Origin: Lachnospiraceae bacterium
GTDB lineage: Bacteria > Bacillota > Clostridia > Lachnospirales > Lachnospiraceae
NCBI GenBank assembly: GCA_024694785.1
Contig: JAILJL010000176.1
Span: forward strand, 1 to 13,281
DNA: 13,281 nucleotides
Reading direction: 5' to 3'
Shown here: piece by piece, positions 1-7,313 of the stretch
Position numbering within the stretch: the first letter of the stretch is position 1
Layout: the number at the start of each line of letters is the position of its first letter
Made by a program: the position numbers and the translations under genes
Notes under the pieces: model-generated
Database searches by the model: none
What the model saw: only the letters and a program-made list of their open reading frames with translations
What the model was told of the DNA's origin: nothing

Positions 1-57
1 TGCATGAAATGAAAGAAAATGCCAAGATCATAGGCATATGCTATACGTGTTCTTGAT

Positions 58-870
58 ATGATAAGAACATCCGATATTGAAGAATACCTCTCCTATCTAC
101 GCTATTACGTAAAAGACGGCAAAGAATTTACCAACGATGAGCGGGGTATAGTCCGTAAGCTTGCCTCCCTTAAGAGCTTTTATAATTATTTCTACAGAAG
201 AGAATTAATTAAAAAGAATACTGCTGAGCTCGTTAAACTTCCGAAAAGGCACGAAAAGAACATTATAAGACTCGATGTGGATGAAATTGTCAAGTTCCTG
301 GATCAAGTCGAATCCGGCGACAAATTAACGCCCAGACAGCAGGCATATCATGAGCAGACAAAAGTTCGTGATCTGGCGATGATGACTCTTCTGCTTGGTA
401 CCGGAATCCGTGTATCGGAGTGCGTAGGCCTTGATTTAGATGATATAGATTTTGAGAACAACGGAATCAAAATATATAGAAAAGGCGGTAATGAGTCCGT
501 TGTATATTTCGGTCCCGAAGTTGAGGAAACCCTTCATGATTACTATTATGAGCGTCAGGGTGTAATACCGGTTCAAGGTCACGAGAATGCATTTTTTTTA
601 TCTATGCAGAAAAAGCGCATCTCGGTTCGTTCCGTTGAGAATCTTGTAAAGAAATACTCCAAGCTTGTAACTTCTTTAAAGAATATTACTCCGCATAAGC
701 TCAGAAGTACATACGGTACCGAATTATATCGCGAAACAGGTGATATTTACCTGGTTGCGGATGTCCTTGGACATAAGGATGTCAATACAACCAAAAAGCA
801 CTATGCTGCTTTGGAGGATGAACGTAGGCGTAGGGCTGCAAATGCTGTACATCTTCGTAAAGACGATTAA
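58..870 (+). CDS. Tyrosine recombinase, XerC/XerD-like, N-terminus missing or frame-broken
   Basis: Tyrosine site-specific recombinase that cuts and rejoins DNA through a 3'-phosphotyrosine. Counting from the ATG at 58, the catalytic set is complete: R118 (GTGIRVSE), K142 (RKGG), H213 and R216 (TPHKLR), H239 (LGHKD) and the nucleophile Y249 (KKHYA). Residues 1-65 look like only the second half of the SAM-like core-binding domain, so the usual roughly 300-residue family length is not reached. The ATG at 58 has no Shine-Dalgarno sequence. The same frame is open back to a TAG at 31-33 and reads plausible family sequence (IRVLDMIRTSDIEEYL), so 58 is probably an internal methionine. The gene therefore appears to begin before the window, with a one-base frame change near positions 33-45. 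The close match to intact catalytic motifs argues for a housekeeping or integrase-type recombinase; XerC, XerD or a stand-alone integrase cannot be told apart here. The lexA-side genes are convergent to it. Confidence 0.8.
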   Translation: MIRTSDIEEYLSYLRYYVKDGKEFTNDERGIVRKLASLKSFYNYFYRRELIKKNTAELVKLPKRHEKNIIRLDVDEIVKFLDQVESGDKLTPRQQAYHEQTKVRDLAMMTLLLGTGIRVSECVGLDLDDIDFENNGIKIYRKGGNESVVYFGPEVEETLHDYYYERQGVIPVQGHENAFFLSMQKKRISVRSVENLVKKYSKLVTSLKNITPHKLRSTYGTELYRETGDIYLVADVLGHKDVNTTKKHYAALEDERRRRAANAVHLRKDD

Positions 871-877
871 AATACTA

Positions 878-904
878 AAGGCGACGAGGTAATCTCGTCG
901 CCTT
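878..904. terminator. Bidirectional intrinsic terminator between convergent recombinase and acyltransferase genes
   Basis: A perfect 11-bp stem (878-888 with 894-904, arms AAGGCGACGAG and CTCGTCGCCTT) with a 5-base loop lies 7 bases after the recombinase stop codon. T-rich sequence follows on the plus strand (TTATTGTT), and the complement of AATACTAAA follows on the minus strand. It also lies just past the stop of the convergent gene at 909, so it can end both transcripts. Confidence 0.8.
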
Positions 905-908
905 ATTG

Positions 909-1673
909 TTAAATTAACACTGTGTCTTCCGGTATGTCATAATAGATATTCGAAATATCAGTTCCTTCAAGCTCTGCAAGCTTTGTTGCTATTCGCTCCC
1001 GAACCATTGCAGCAATCTCCGGAGTCTTCATATCCTTATATTCTTCATACGGTATAGGCGGAAGGAAGTATATATCGTTATATAATGTATTAAGGCTGTT
1101 GTGCTCATATACTTTATAAATATTGAAAAGTACTGTCGGAAGGATTGTGGATTGTGCTTTGAGCGCGCATTTAAAAGCTCCCGGCTTAAACTGATATATT
1201 TTATTGCCTTTGTTCTTAAGATAGCCGCCTTCAGGGAAAATAAAGAACTTGCGTCCTTTTTTCAGATCTTCCGCAACCTCGTTCATAACAGTAAGTGCCT
1301 GACGCACATCTTCTCTCTTAAGGCGTTTACCGTCAACCATCATCATTACCTCGTCGCAAAGAATCATCTTTGACCGCTTGTAATCCATAACAATCGACAT
1401 TGGAGAATTAAACGGAACCAATAAAGCGATGGTATCGTACTTACCTTCGTGATTGGCATATACAACGTAATTACCGTCTTTAGGTATATTCTCAAGACCA
1501 TGGTATGTTGTCTTGACATGACTTGCATTTCTTACAAGACGAACAATTCTTTTAACAAGGGAATATCTGTATTCTTCGGAGAACCAATTTTGATGGCGAT
1601 TGACAAATCGCATATATGGAATTAGCCAAAGATGGAAAAAATTCCTGATTATAGAATAATAGAATCTAAGCAT
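909..1673 (-). CDS. 1-acyl-sn-glycerol-3-phosphate acyltransferase family protein (PlsC-like)
   Basis: Membrane-associated acyltransferase of the LPLAT/PlsC superfamily, expected to transfer an acyl chain to lysophosphatidic acid, giving phosphatidic acid for membrane lipid synthesis. The 254-residue protein has the diagnostic HX4D motif (NHEGKYD, H75 and D80) and the FPEG substrate-binding motif at 146-149, followed by KPGAF at 163-167, the third conserved block. The hydrophobic N-terminus (about residues 4-22) fits a membrane anchor. The ATG at 1673 has AGGAG about 9 bases upstream. It is transcribed alone, with a candidate promoter in the gap before it and a bidirectional terminator behind it. 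The acyl acceptor cannot be read from sequence: members of this family also acylate other lysolipids, so the symbol is left empty. Confidence 0.85.
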   Translation of the reverse strand: MLRFYYSIIRNFFHLWLIPYMRFVNRHQNWFSEEYRYSLVKRIVRLVRNASHVKTTYHGLENIPKDGNYVVYANHEGKYDTIALLVPFNSPMSIVMDYKRSKMILCDEVMMMVDGKRLKREDVRQALTVMNEVAEDLKKGRKFFIFPEGGYLKNKGNKIYQFKPGAFKCALKAQSTILPTVLFNIYKVYEHNSLNTLYNDIYFLPPIPYEEYKDMKTPEIAAMVRERIATKLAELEGTDISNIYYDIPEDTVLI

Positions 1674-1694
1674 ACTTAATCTCTCCTTGATTAA

Positions 1695-1723
1695 ATTATA
1701 CTATTTTTCCCTTGATAAAACAA
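1695..1723 (-). promoter_or_regulatory. Candidate sigma-A promoter of the PlsC-like gene
   Basis: On the minus strand, TTGTTT (1723-1718) and a consensus TATAAT (1700-1695) are separated by 17 bases. The predicted start near 1688 would leave only about 15 bases of leader, beginning at the Shine-Dalgarno sequence. The -35 element falls inside the T-rich tail of the terminator upstream. Confidence 0.5.
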
Positions 1724-1725
1724 GA

Positions 1726-1750
1726 AAACACTTGTGTTATACAAGTGTTT
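1726..1750 (-). terminator. Intrinsic terminator of the LysM (YneA-like) gene
   Basis: A 10-bp perfect stem (1726-1735 AAACACTTGT with 1741-1750 ACAAGTGTTT, loop GTTAT), followed on the minus strand by the T-rich TCTTGTTTTAT, lies 24 bases after the stop codon of the gene ending at 1775. Confidence 0.75.
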
Positions 1751-1774
1751 CCGCGAAATATCATAGATAAATAA

Positions 1775-2137
1775 TTAATTATAGGCAGATGATAATGGTA
1801 TAATAATGTACTCTCCAGCTCTTATATCGTCCGAGTTAATATTATTAATGTTGCAGATTGCTGCAATAAAGCTATCTTTGGTACCGGAATAAGACCTATA
1901 ATAACGATCGGCCAATGAACATAAGGTATCACCATCTTCTACGATAACGGATTCATATATAACTTCAGCACCGGACGAGGCATTAGCCTTCTTTCCGCCG
2001 TTCTTGAAACCTATACTGATAATTACTATAATTGACACGCATACTGCGATAAAGAACATATAAAGTAAATTCTTGTAGGTTCTTAATTGCTTCTCTCTTC
2101 TGGCTACTCTCTCCAGGTAAATTCTGTTATCATACAT
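1775..2137 (-). CDS. YneA-like LysM membrane protein, probable SOS cell-division inhibitor
   Basis: A 120-residue protein with a basic, charged N-terminus (1-23), one membrane segment (about 24-44) and a C-terminal LysM peptidoglycan-binding domain (about 63-115, starting VIVEDGDTLCSLADRYY and ending GEYIIIPL). This architecture matches Bacillus YneA, which delays septum formation during the SOS response and is encoded divergently from lexA. Here too it is divergent from lexA, across a region packed with LexA-box-like palindromes. A consensus promoter lies upstream, and GGAGG (2152-2148) precedes the ATG by 10 bases. Function is inferred from architecture and context. Generic LysM proteins are common and YneA sequence conservation is low, so identity as YneA is likely but unproven. 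Confidence 0.75.
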   Translation of the reverse strand: MYDNRIYLERVARREKQLRTYKNLLYMFFIAVCVSIIVIISIGFKNGGKKANASSGAEVIYESVIVEDGDTLCSLADRYYRSYSGTKDSFIAAICNINNINSDDIRAGEYIIIPLSSAYN

Positions 2138-2151
2138 AATATATTAACCTC

Positions 2152-2247
2152 CGAATAAATGTTCCGAACAACTGTTTGATTATATTATAACACCGAACAA
2201 TTGTTTGTCAATACTTATTTCGAACAAATTTTCGGAATATATGTTTG
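2152..2247. promoter_or_regulatory. Array of five LexA-box-like operators between yneA-like gene and lexA
   Basis: Five 14-base sites resemble the Gram-positive LexA box (CGAAC-N4-GTTYG/C): 2152-2165 CGAATAAATGTTCC, 2165-2178 CGAACAACTGTTTG, 2194-2207 CGAACAATTGTTTG, 2221-2234 CGAACAAATTTTCG and 2234-2247 GGAATATATGTTTG. The outer sites form two pairs spaced 13 bases apart that share one base, flanking a single central box at 29 and 27 bases. The left pair covers the start of the yneA-like transcript, the centre box its promoter spacer, and the right pair the likely -35 region of lexA. The central box matches best; the first, fourth and fifth each depart from the core in one or more bases. 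Confidence 0.8.
2184..2211 (-). promoter_or_regulatory. Consensus sigma-A promoter of the YneA-like gene
   Basis: On the minus strand a perfect TTGACA (2211-2206) and a perfect TATAAT (2189-2184) are 16 bases apart. Such a strong promoter suits a gene held off by LexA. The central LexA box (2194-2207) fills the spacer and touches the -35 element, and a box pair (2152-2178) covers the expected start site near 2177. Confidence 0.75.
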
Positions 2248-2268
2248 CATTTTTTCTAAAGCTATGAT
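2240..2268 (+). promoter_or_regulatory. Candidate lexA promoter
   Basis: TATGAT at 2263-2268 is a good -10 element, placing the start about 28 bases before the lexA ATG. The -35 at a 17-base spacing is the weak TATGTT (2240-2245), inside the fifth LexA box. An alternative -35 (TTGTCA at 2205-2210) exists but has no good -10 partner. Confidence 0.45.
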
Positions 2269-2302
2269 ATCATTATCTAAAAGTAAAAGGGAGGTATTTT
2301 AT

Positions 2303-2932
2303 ATGCCGGGAAGAAAAGATTCCAACAAGCCTACTGCCAAGCAGCTTGAGATTATGAATTACATTAAGAAAGAGATCCTTGAAAAGGGATATCCGCCGAC
2401 CGTAAGAGATATTGGCGAAGCGGTTGGTCTTAAGTCTACTTCTACTGTGCATTCGCATTTGGAGCGCCTTGAGATGAAGGGACTTATAAGAAGAGATCCT
2501 ACCAAGCCGCGTGCAATTGAACTTGTGGATGATGAGTTTTCTGTAATAAGAAGAGAAATGGTTAATGTTCCCGTTATCGGTAATGTAGCTGCGGGACAAC
2601 CTATTCTTGCTGTTGAGAATATCTCAAACTACTTCCCTATTCCGGTTGAATATATGCCTAATCAGCAGACATTTATGCTTAAAGTAAAGGGAGAAAGCAT
2701 GGTAAATGTCGGTATATATTCCGGTGATTTGATACTTGTGGAACAGACAAATGATGCCAGAAACGGTGATATTGTCGTTGCATTGGTTGACGATTCGGCT
2801 ACGGTTAAGACATTTTTCAAAGAGAAAGATCATATTCGATTACAGCCGGAAAATGATAACATGGATCCCATAATTGTTGAAGACTGCACTATTTTGGGTA
2901 AGGTTATCGGCGTATTTAGATTCTTCAGATAA
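2303..2932 (+). CDS. lexA: LexA repressor, SOS response regulator and self-cleaving protease
   Basis: Represses DNA-damage genes until RecA filaments stimulate its self-cleavage. The 209-residue protein has an N-terminal winged helix-turn-helix (about 1-70, with [14 protein letters not shown] and a [11 protein letters not shown] recognition helix) and a C-terminal S24 peptidase domain. The cleavage bond A97-G98 (NVAAGQP), the nucleophile S132 (KGESM) and the general base K169 (ATVKTFF) are all present, so it should be fully active. I chose the ATG at 2303 (MPGRKDSNK) because GGGAGG sits 8 bases upstream; a longer frame from a TTG at 2201 would run through the operator region and is unlikely to be translated. 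LexA-box-like sites upstream indicate autoregulation. The divergent neighbour is a YneA-like gene and the downstream convergent gene is rsfS. Confidence 0.97.
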   Translation: MPGRKDSNKPTAKQLEIMNYIKKEILEKGYPPTVRDIGEAVGLKSTSTVHSHLERLEMKGLIRRDPTKPRAIELVDDEFSVIRREMVNVPVIGNVAAGQPILAVENISNYFPIPVEYMPNQQTFMLKVKGESMVNVGIYSGDLILVEQTNDARNGDIVVALVDDSATVKTFFKEKDHIRLQPENDNMDPIIVEDCTILGKVIGVFRFFR

Positions 2933-2946
2933 TGTAAGTATATGAC

Positions 2947-2979
2947 AACACCCTCAATCAGCACATGATTGAGGGTGTT
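2947..2979. terminator. Bidirectional intrinsic terminator between lexA and rsfS
   Basis: A perfect 14-bp stem (2947-2960 with 2966-2979, loop GCACA) begins 14 bases after the lexA stop and lies just beyond the stop of convergent rsfS. The arm AACACC...ATCA gives the plus-strand transcript a GGTGTTTACTT end. It probably terminates both the lexA transcript and the long minus-strand operon. Confidence 0.8.
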
Positions 2980-2985
2980 TACTTA

Positions 2986-3348
2986 TCAGTCGTTTTTTAT
3001 AATCTCAATAATCGGAATTTCTGTTCCATCCTGCCACAACTTCTCAAGGTTATAGAATTCCCTGTCTTCTTCAGTGAATACATGTACTATAATATCTGTA
3101 TAGTCGAGAAGAATCCATGAAGAATAACTATTGCCTTCCTGAGATTTCAGAGAATAACCTGCTTTCGTAAGTTTCTCGTCGACATTTCTTGTAAGAGCGG
3201 ACATCTGGTTCTGGTTGGAAGCCGCTGCGATTACAAAATAGTCCGCAACAAGAGATACATTACTTATATCTATTACTCTTATATCGATGGCTTTCTTTTC
3301 ATCAAGTGCCTTAACGGCAATTTCCATCATATCTTTTGCGTTACTCAT
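2986..3348 (-). CDS. rsfS: Ribosome silencing factor RsfS (RsfA/YbeB/Iojap family)
   Basis: RsfS binds ribosomal protein L14 on the large subunit and blocks subunit joining when nutrients are scarce. The 120-residue protein carries the Iojap signature: DIRVIDISNVSLVADYFVIA at 22-41, then SSWILLDYTDIIVHVFTEEDR (about 77-97) and a YNLEKLWQDG end block. The ATG at 3348 is favoured over a longer open frame to 3567 because AAGGAG lies 6 bases upstream and the family N-terminus aligns there. Its start overlaps the end of yqeK by 8 bases, suggesting translational coupling. It is the last gene of the rplU-to-rsfS run. Confidence 0.95.
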   Translation of the reverse strand: MSNAKDMMEIAVKALDEKKAIDIRVIDISNVSLVADYFVIAAASNQNQMSALTRNVDEKLTKAGYSLKSQEGNSYSSWILLDYTDIIVHVFTEEDREFYNLEKLWQDGTEIPIIEIIKND

Positions 3349-3931
3349 TGTGTTCTCCTTCGCTAATCTTTTTGTAGTAATCAAGTAATTCCAGAGTGGT
3401 GTCCGTGACCTCGTATCCTGATCTTTTAAGATAGTTAACCACATTGTCAAGCTTTGCGTATACTGCCTTATTAATGTCGGTAAAGGCAAGCATTCTGATT
3501 CTTGATAATGCCGGACATTCTTTTCTTGAAGGCTCGATATAATCAGCCACATATACAATTTTATCAAGAATACTCAAATCTTTGCCCGCAAGGGTATGAA
3601 CACGGATTGCATGAAGTATATCAGGATCGGTCACGCCGTATTTGTGCTCGGCATAATATGCCCCAAGCGGTGCATGCAGCAGGTGTGGTAAAGCCATTTC
3701 CTGCGCAGTTGCTTCGATGCCGTACCTGGTACATTCCGCAACATAATCCTTGCAGGTATATATTTTGGCACAATCGTGCAATACACCGGCAAGCATAGCC
3801 TTTGTCGGATCATACTCATATCGGAATGCAAGGGCACTTGCGGTATACATTACACCTAATGTATGTTCGTAGCGCTCGCATCTCATCTGTGGTCTTATAT
3901 CTTTTAAGATTTTGTTGATGGTTGCATCCAT
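3341..3931 (-). CDS. yqeK: YqeK-family HD-domain hydrolase, probable Ap4A hydrolase
   Basis: HD-superfamily phosphohydrolase. Characterised Firmicute YqeK proteins symmetrically hydrolyse diadenosine tetraphosphate to ADP. From the ATG at 3931 the protein is 196 residues, with metal-binding H23 (RYEHTLGV), the H52-D53 pair (VLHDCAK), further histidines at 83, 86 and 107/112, and D130 (YVADYIEP). The frame is open to an ATG at 3976, but that start would overlap nadD by 38 bases and add residues with no family match; the 3931 start begins 7 bases after the nadD stop, with AGAGGA within the nadD end. It lies between nadD and rsfS, the standard Firmicute order. Confidence 0.9.
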   Translation of the reverse strand: MDATINKILKDIRPQMRCERYEHTLGVMYTASALAFRYEYDPTKAMLAGVLHDCAKIYTCKDYVAECTRYGIEATAQEMALPHLLHAPLGAYYAEHKYGVTDPDILHAIRVHTLAGKDLSILDKIVYVADYIEPSRKECPALSRIRMLAFTDINKAVYAKLDNVVNYLKRSGYEVTDTTLELLDYYKKISEGEHNE

Positions 3932-3938
3932 GTGATAA

Positions 3939-4541
3939 TTATCCTCTGTATAGATTATTATTGTTGATGTATTCAATAGCTTCGTCTTTAAGCATATATT
4001 TTACACTTTCGCCGGCACCTATTCTTATTCTTATATCGGTTGAAGATACGTCAAAGGTCGGAGTTTTAATAAAACCGACATGACCGTTAAAAAGCTCTTC
4101 AATTTCGTGCGCATAACTTCTTAAATCGTCCATATCGTCATTATCTCTGACTGCGGCAAGAATTGTCGCATTATCGAATATGATTTGCGGATTACGCCAA
4201 TTTTTGATTGTTTTAAGAGAGTCGGCTCCGAGTATAAAATAAAGGTCGTTTTCCGGTGCTTCTGCTTTCATATCGGACAATGTAATATATGTATAGCTTA
4301 CGCTTTCGGAATCTATTTCTCTTGGATCGAGTATAAAATGCCTGTTATCTTTGATTGAAAGCTCGATAATCTTCTTTCTGTGCTCTTTATCAAGAACCTT
4401 GTTATCTAACTTAAAAGGCGATATATAAGCCGGCATTATATTGACATAATCAAGATTGAATTGTGAATATGCATTCTCGGCAATTAATAGATGCCCTAAA
4501 TGTATGGGGTTAAATGTGCCGCCTAAGATTCCGATTCTCAT
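3939..4541 (-). CDS. nadD: Nicotinate-nucleotide adenylyltransferase
   Basis: Adenylates nicotinate mononucleotide with ATP to give deamido-NAD, a common step of de novo and salvage NAD synthesis. The 200-residue length is typical. The nucleotidyltransferase signature GGTFNPIHLGH is at residues 7-17, and the second ATP-binding motif appears as SSTDIR near residue 167. A GADS block (about 104-107) and downstream KNWRN also match the family. GGGAGG stands 6 bases before the ATG at 4541. It follows yhbY by 31 bases and precedes yqeK by 7. Confidence 0.95.
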   Translation of the reverse strand: MRIGILGGTFNPIHLGHLLIAENAYSQFNLDYVNIMPAYISPFKLDNKVLDKEHRKKIIELSIKDNRHFILDPREIDSESVSYTYITLSDMKAEAPENDLYFILGADSLKTIKNWRNPQIIFDNATILAAVRDNDDMDDLRSYAHEIEELFNGHVGFIKTPTFDVSSTDIRIRIGAGESVKYMLKDEAIEYINNNNLYRG

Positions 4542-4572
4542 AATAAGCCTCCCGGAAAGTCATTTTATAGCG

Positions 4573-4869
4573 CTATAAAGGTAATGTATATGCAGAATCT
4601 TTCTTCTTCTGTTTAAAAAGAACAATCTTTTTACCTATAATCTGTACTACGGTAGACTGAGTGCGCTCAGCTATTGTATTTGCAATTTCCTTCGGGTCGT
4701 CAAGGCAATTCTGAAGGATATGAAGCTTGATAAGCTCGCGCTTTTCTATTGCTTCCGAGATGGAGGAAATAAGCTCTGCCGTTACGGAAGATTTGCCGAT
4801 TTGAAATATAGGCTCGATTACCTGCGCCTTGCTTTTTAAATATGCTCGTTGTTTACTTGTAAGATTCAT
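4573..4869 (-). CDS. yhbY: YhbY-family RNA-binding protein (CRM domain)
   Basis: Small RNA-binding protein associated with pre-50S ribosomal subunits. The 98 residues are almost entirely one CRM domain: LTSKQRAYLKSKA at the N-terminus, the conserved GKSS loop (residues 25-28), the basic helix EKRELIKLHIL and the closing GKKIVLFKQ strand. The last basic and polar residues are an unconserved tail. The ATG at 4869 follows AGAGG and lies 11 bases after the obgE stop, so the two are co-transcribed. The position between obgE and nadD supports a ribosome-assembly role. Confidence 0.92.
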   Translation of the reverse strand: MNLTSKQRAYLKSKAQVIEPIFQIGKSSVTAELISSISEAIEKRELIKLHILQNCLDDPKEIANTIAERTQSTVVQIIGKKIVLFKQKKKDSAYTLPL

Positions 4870-4880
4870 ACTGTATCCTC

Positions 4881-6230
<1,350 letters not shown>

Positions 6231-6240
6231 TTAATAAATC

Positions 6241-6528
6241 TTATTTCTCTGTTACAGGATGTACTGAAGCCTGCTTCTTATCCTTACCAAGTCTCTCGAA
6301 TCTTAAGATACCATCCGTTAAAGCGAATAATGTATCATCTCCGCCGCGACCTACGTTAAGTCCCGGATGAATCTTGGTTCCGCGCTGTCTGTATAAGATA
6401 TTACCAGCTTTTACAAACTGTCCGTCTGCTCTCTTTGCTCCAAGTCTCTTGGATTCTGAGTCTCTACCGTTCTTGGTAGAACCAACTCCCTTTTTATGAG
6501 CGAATAACTGAAGGTTCATTAATAACAT
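6241..6528 (-). CDS. rpmA: 50S ribosomal protein L27 with Prp-cleavable N-terminus
   Basis: Large-subunit protein whose N-terminal tail reaches the peptidyl-transferase centre. The 95 residues begin [14 protein letters not shown], the Firmicute-type extension removed by the protease Prp between F9 and A10 to expose the functional tail. The body shows [13 protein letters not shown], the [15 protein letters not shown] block and [11 protein letters not shown], all standard. The ATG at 6528 has GGGAGG 10 bases upstream, inside the last codons of prp; a second in-frame ATG at 6519 would shorten the prepeptide and is less well placed. The adjacent upstream gene is prp itself. Confidence 0.96.
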   Translation of the reverse strand: MLLMNLQLFAHKKGVGSTKNGRDSESKRLGAKRADGQFVKAGNILYRQRGTKIHPGLNVGRGGDDTLFALTDGILRFERLGKDKKQASVHPVTEK

Positions 6529-6533
6529 TGAAT

Positions 6534-6857
6534 TTACACCTCCCTATAGTCCAAAGTAATATGTTGACTGTATGTTTCTTTGATACCTTTGATGCCTAAT
6601 TCCAATGAATTGATAAGCAAAATCGCGTTATACGAAGGCTCGTCAACAAACGTAAACCTGACGTGACCGCTTTCTTCATCGATATCAAGCATATACTTGT
6701 CTTCACAAAATTCTTCAACAGAATTAATCATGTTAAGAACCAGTGCAGACACACCGGCACATACAATGTCCTTGCCCGAATCGGCATAACCTGCATGACC
6801 ATCAAATTCAAAACCTCTAAGGTTCTGTTCACTTTTATCAAACGTTACATTAATCAT
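6534..6857 (-). CDS. prp: Ribosomal-processing cysteine protease Prp (YsxB)
   Basis: Cysteine protease that trims the N-terminal extension of L27. In the 107-residue protein the catalytic pair is visible as H21 (DGHAGYA) and C33 ([10 protein letters not shown]), the two most conserved blocks of the family, with D30 adjacent. The gene sits between rplU (5-base gap) and rpmA (5-base gap), the conserved Firmicute arrangement. I see no Shine-Dalgarno sequence at a normal distance before the ATG at 6857, so translation probably depends on ribosomes finishing rplU, which would keep protease levels below those of its substrate. Confidence 0.94.
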   Translation of the reverse strand: MINVTFDKSEQNLRGFEFDGHAGYADSGKDIVCAGVSALVLNMINSVEEFCEDKYMLDIDEESGHVRFTFVDEPSYNAILLINSLELGIKGIKETYSQHITLDYREV

Positions 6858-6862
6858 TATGA

Positions 6863-7171
6863 TTAAGCGTTGATCTTCTCGATCTTAACCTGTGTGAATG
6901 GCTGTCTGTGACCGTTCTTCTTGTGATAACCAGATTTTCTCTTGTACTTATAAACGATAACTTTCTTTGCTCTGCCTTCACGAACAACGGATCCTGTTAC
7001 TGTTGCGCCGGAAACTACCGGTGAACCTACGGATAACTTGCCGTTATTAACAGCTAATACCTGATCGAATGTTACGGAATCACCGTCATTCATACCAAGC
7101 TTTTCAATGGTAATGATATCGCCTTCAGCTACTTTGTACTGCTTACCACCTGTTGCAATAATTGCGTACAT
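6863..7171 (-). CDS. rplU: 50S ribosomal protein L21
   Basis: Large-subunit protein binding 23S rRNA. The 102-residue product starts [14 protein letters not shown] and shows the family core ([19 protein letters not shown]) and the RNA-binding tail [18 protein letters not shown]. The start at 7171 is fixed by AGGAGG 7 bases upstream; the open frame continues to 7228 only through the leader region. It is the first gene downstream of its own promoter and of a structured leader, and is followed by prp and rpmA. Confidence 0.97.
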   Translation of the reverse strand: MYAIIATGGKQYKVAEGDIITIEKLGMNDGDSVTFDQVLAVNNGKLSVGSPVVSGATVTGSVVREGRAKKVIVYKYKRKSGYHKKNGHRQPFTQVKIEKINA

Positions 7172-7278
7172 ATGGCACCTCCTATTTATCATTACTCGCC
7201 AATGTTGGTGTCTCTCCTGACTTGCCAAGCAAGTTCGCCGGCATTGAGAGAACTTTTATACCTAATTGTGCGGCATAC
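7172..7278 (-). ncRNA. Probable ribosomal protein L21 mRNA leader
   Basis: About 107 bases lie between the predicted transcription start and rplU. On the minus strand they contain a hairpin ACTTGC-TTG-GCAAGT (7233-7219) nested inside an outer pairing of TCTCTC with GGAGAGA (about 7250 with 7210). Structured leaders of this kind upstream of rplU (L21 leader family) are known in low-GC Gram-positives and are thought to mediate feedback by L21. I matched position and general structure, not a covariance model, so family membership is inferred. Confidence 0.55.
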
Positions 7279-7284
7279 TTGAGT

Positions 7285-7313
7285 ATAATAACATAGTCAA
7301 TTATTGAAGTCAA
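7285..7313 (-). promoter_or_regulatory. Promoter of the rplU operon
   Basis: On the minus strand, TTGACT (7313-7308) and TATTAT (7290-7285) are separated by 17 bases. The -35 overlaps the stop codon of the RNase E/G gene. A second TTGACT (7300-7295) is too close to the -10 to serve it. This would give the ribosomal genes a strong start independent of the upstream operon. Confidence 0.65.

Noticed and set aside
1101..1373. 90-codon plus-strand open frame opposite the PlsC-like gene
   Set aside because: It is antisense to the conserved acyltransferase core, with no ribosome-binding site or promoter of its own.
1555..1568. CGAACAATTCTTTT, half resembling a LexA box
   Set aside because: Only one half-site (CGAAC) fits and it lies inside the PlsC-like coding sequence, away from any promoter.
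2201..2302. N-terminal extension of lexA from a TTG at 2201
   Set aside because: It would translate the LexA operators and promoter, has no Shine-Dalgarno sequence, and has no counterpart in the family. The ATG at 2303 has GGGAGG 8 bases upstream.
3349..3567. N-terminal extension of rsfS to 3567
   Set aside because: It lies wholly inside yqeK in another frame and does not resemble any RsfS. The start at 3348 has a good ribosome-binding site.
4564..4579. Perfect 16-base palindrome TTTATAGCGCTATAAA across the yhbY stop codon
   Set aside because: With a minimal loop the RNA stem is only 6 bp and AU-rich, there is no T tract, and no known operator matches. A chance palindrome is the simplest reading.
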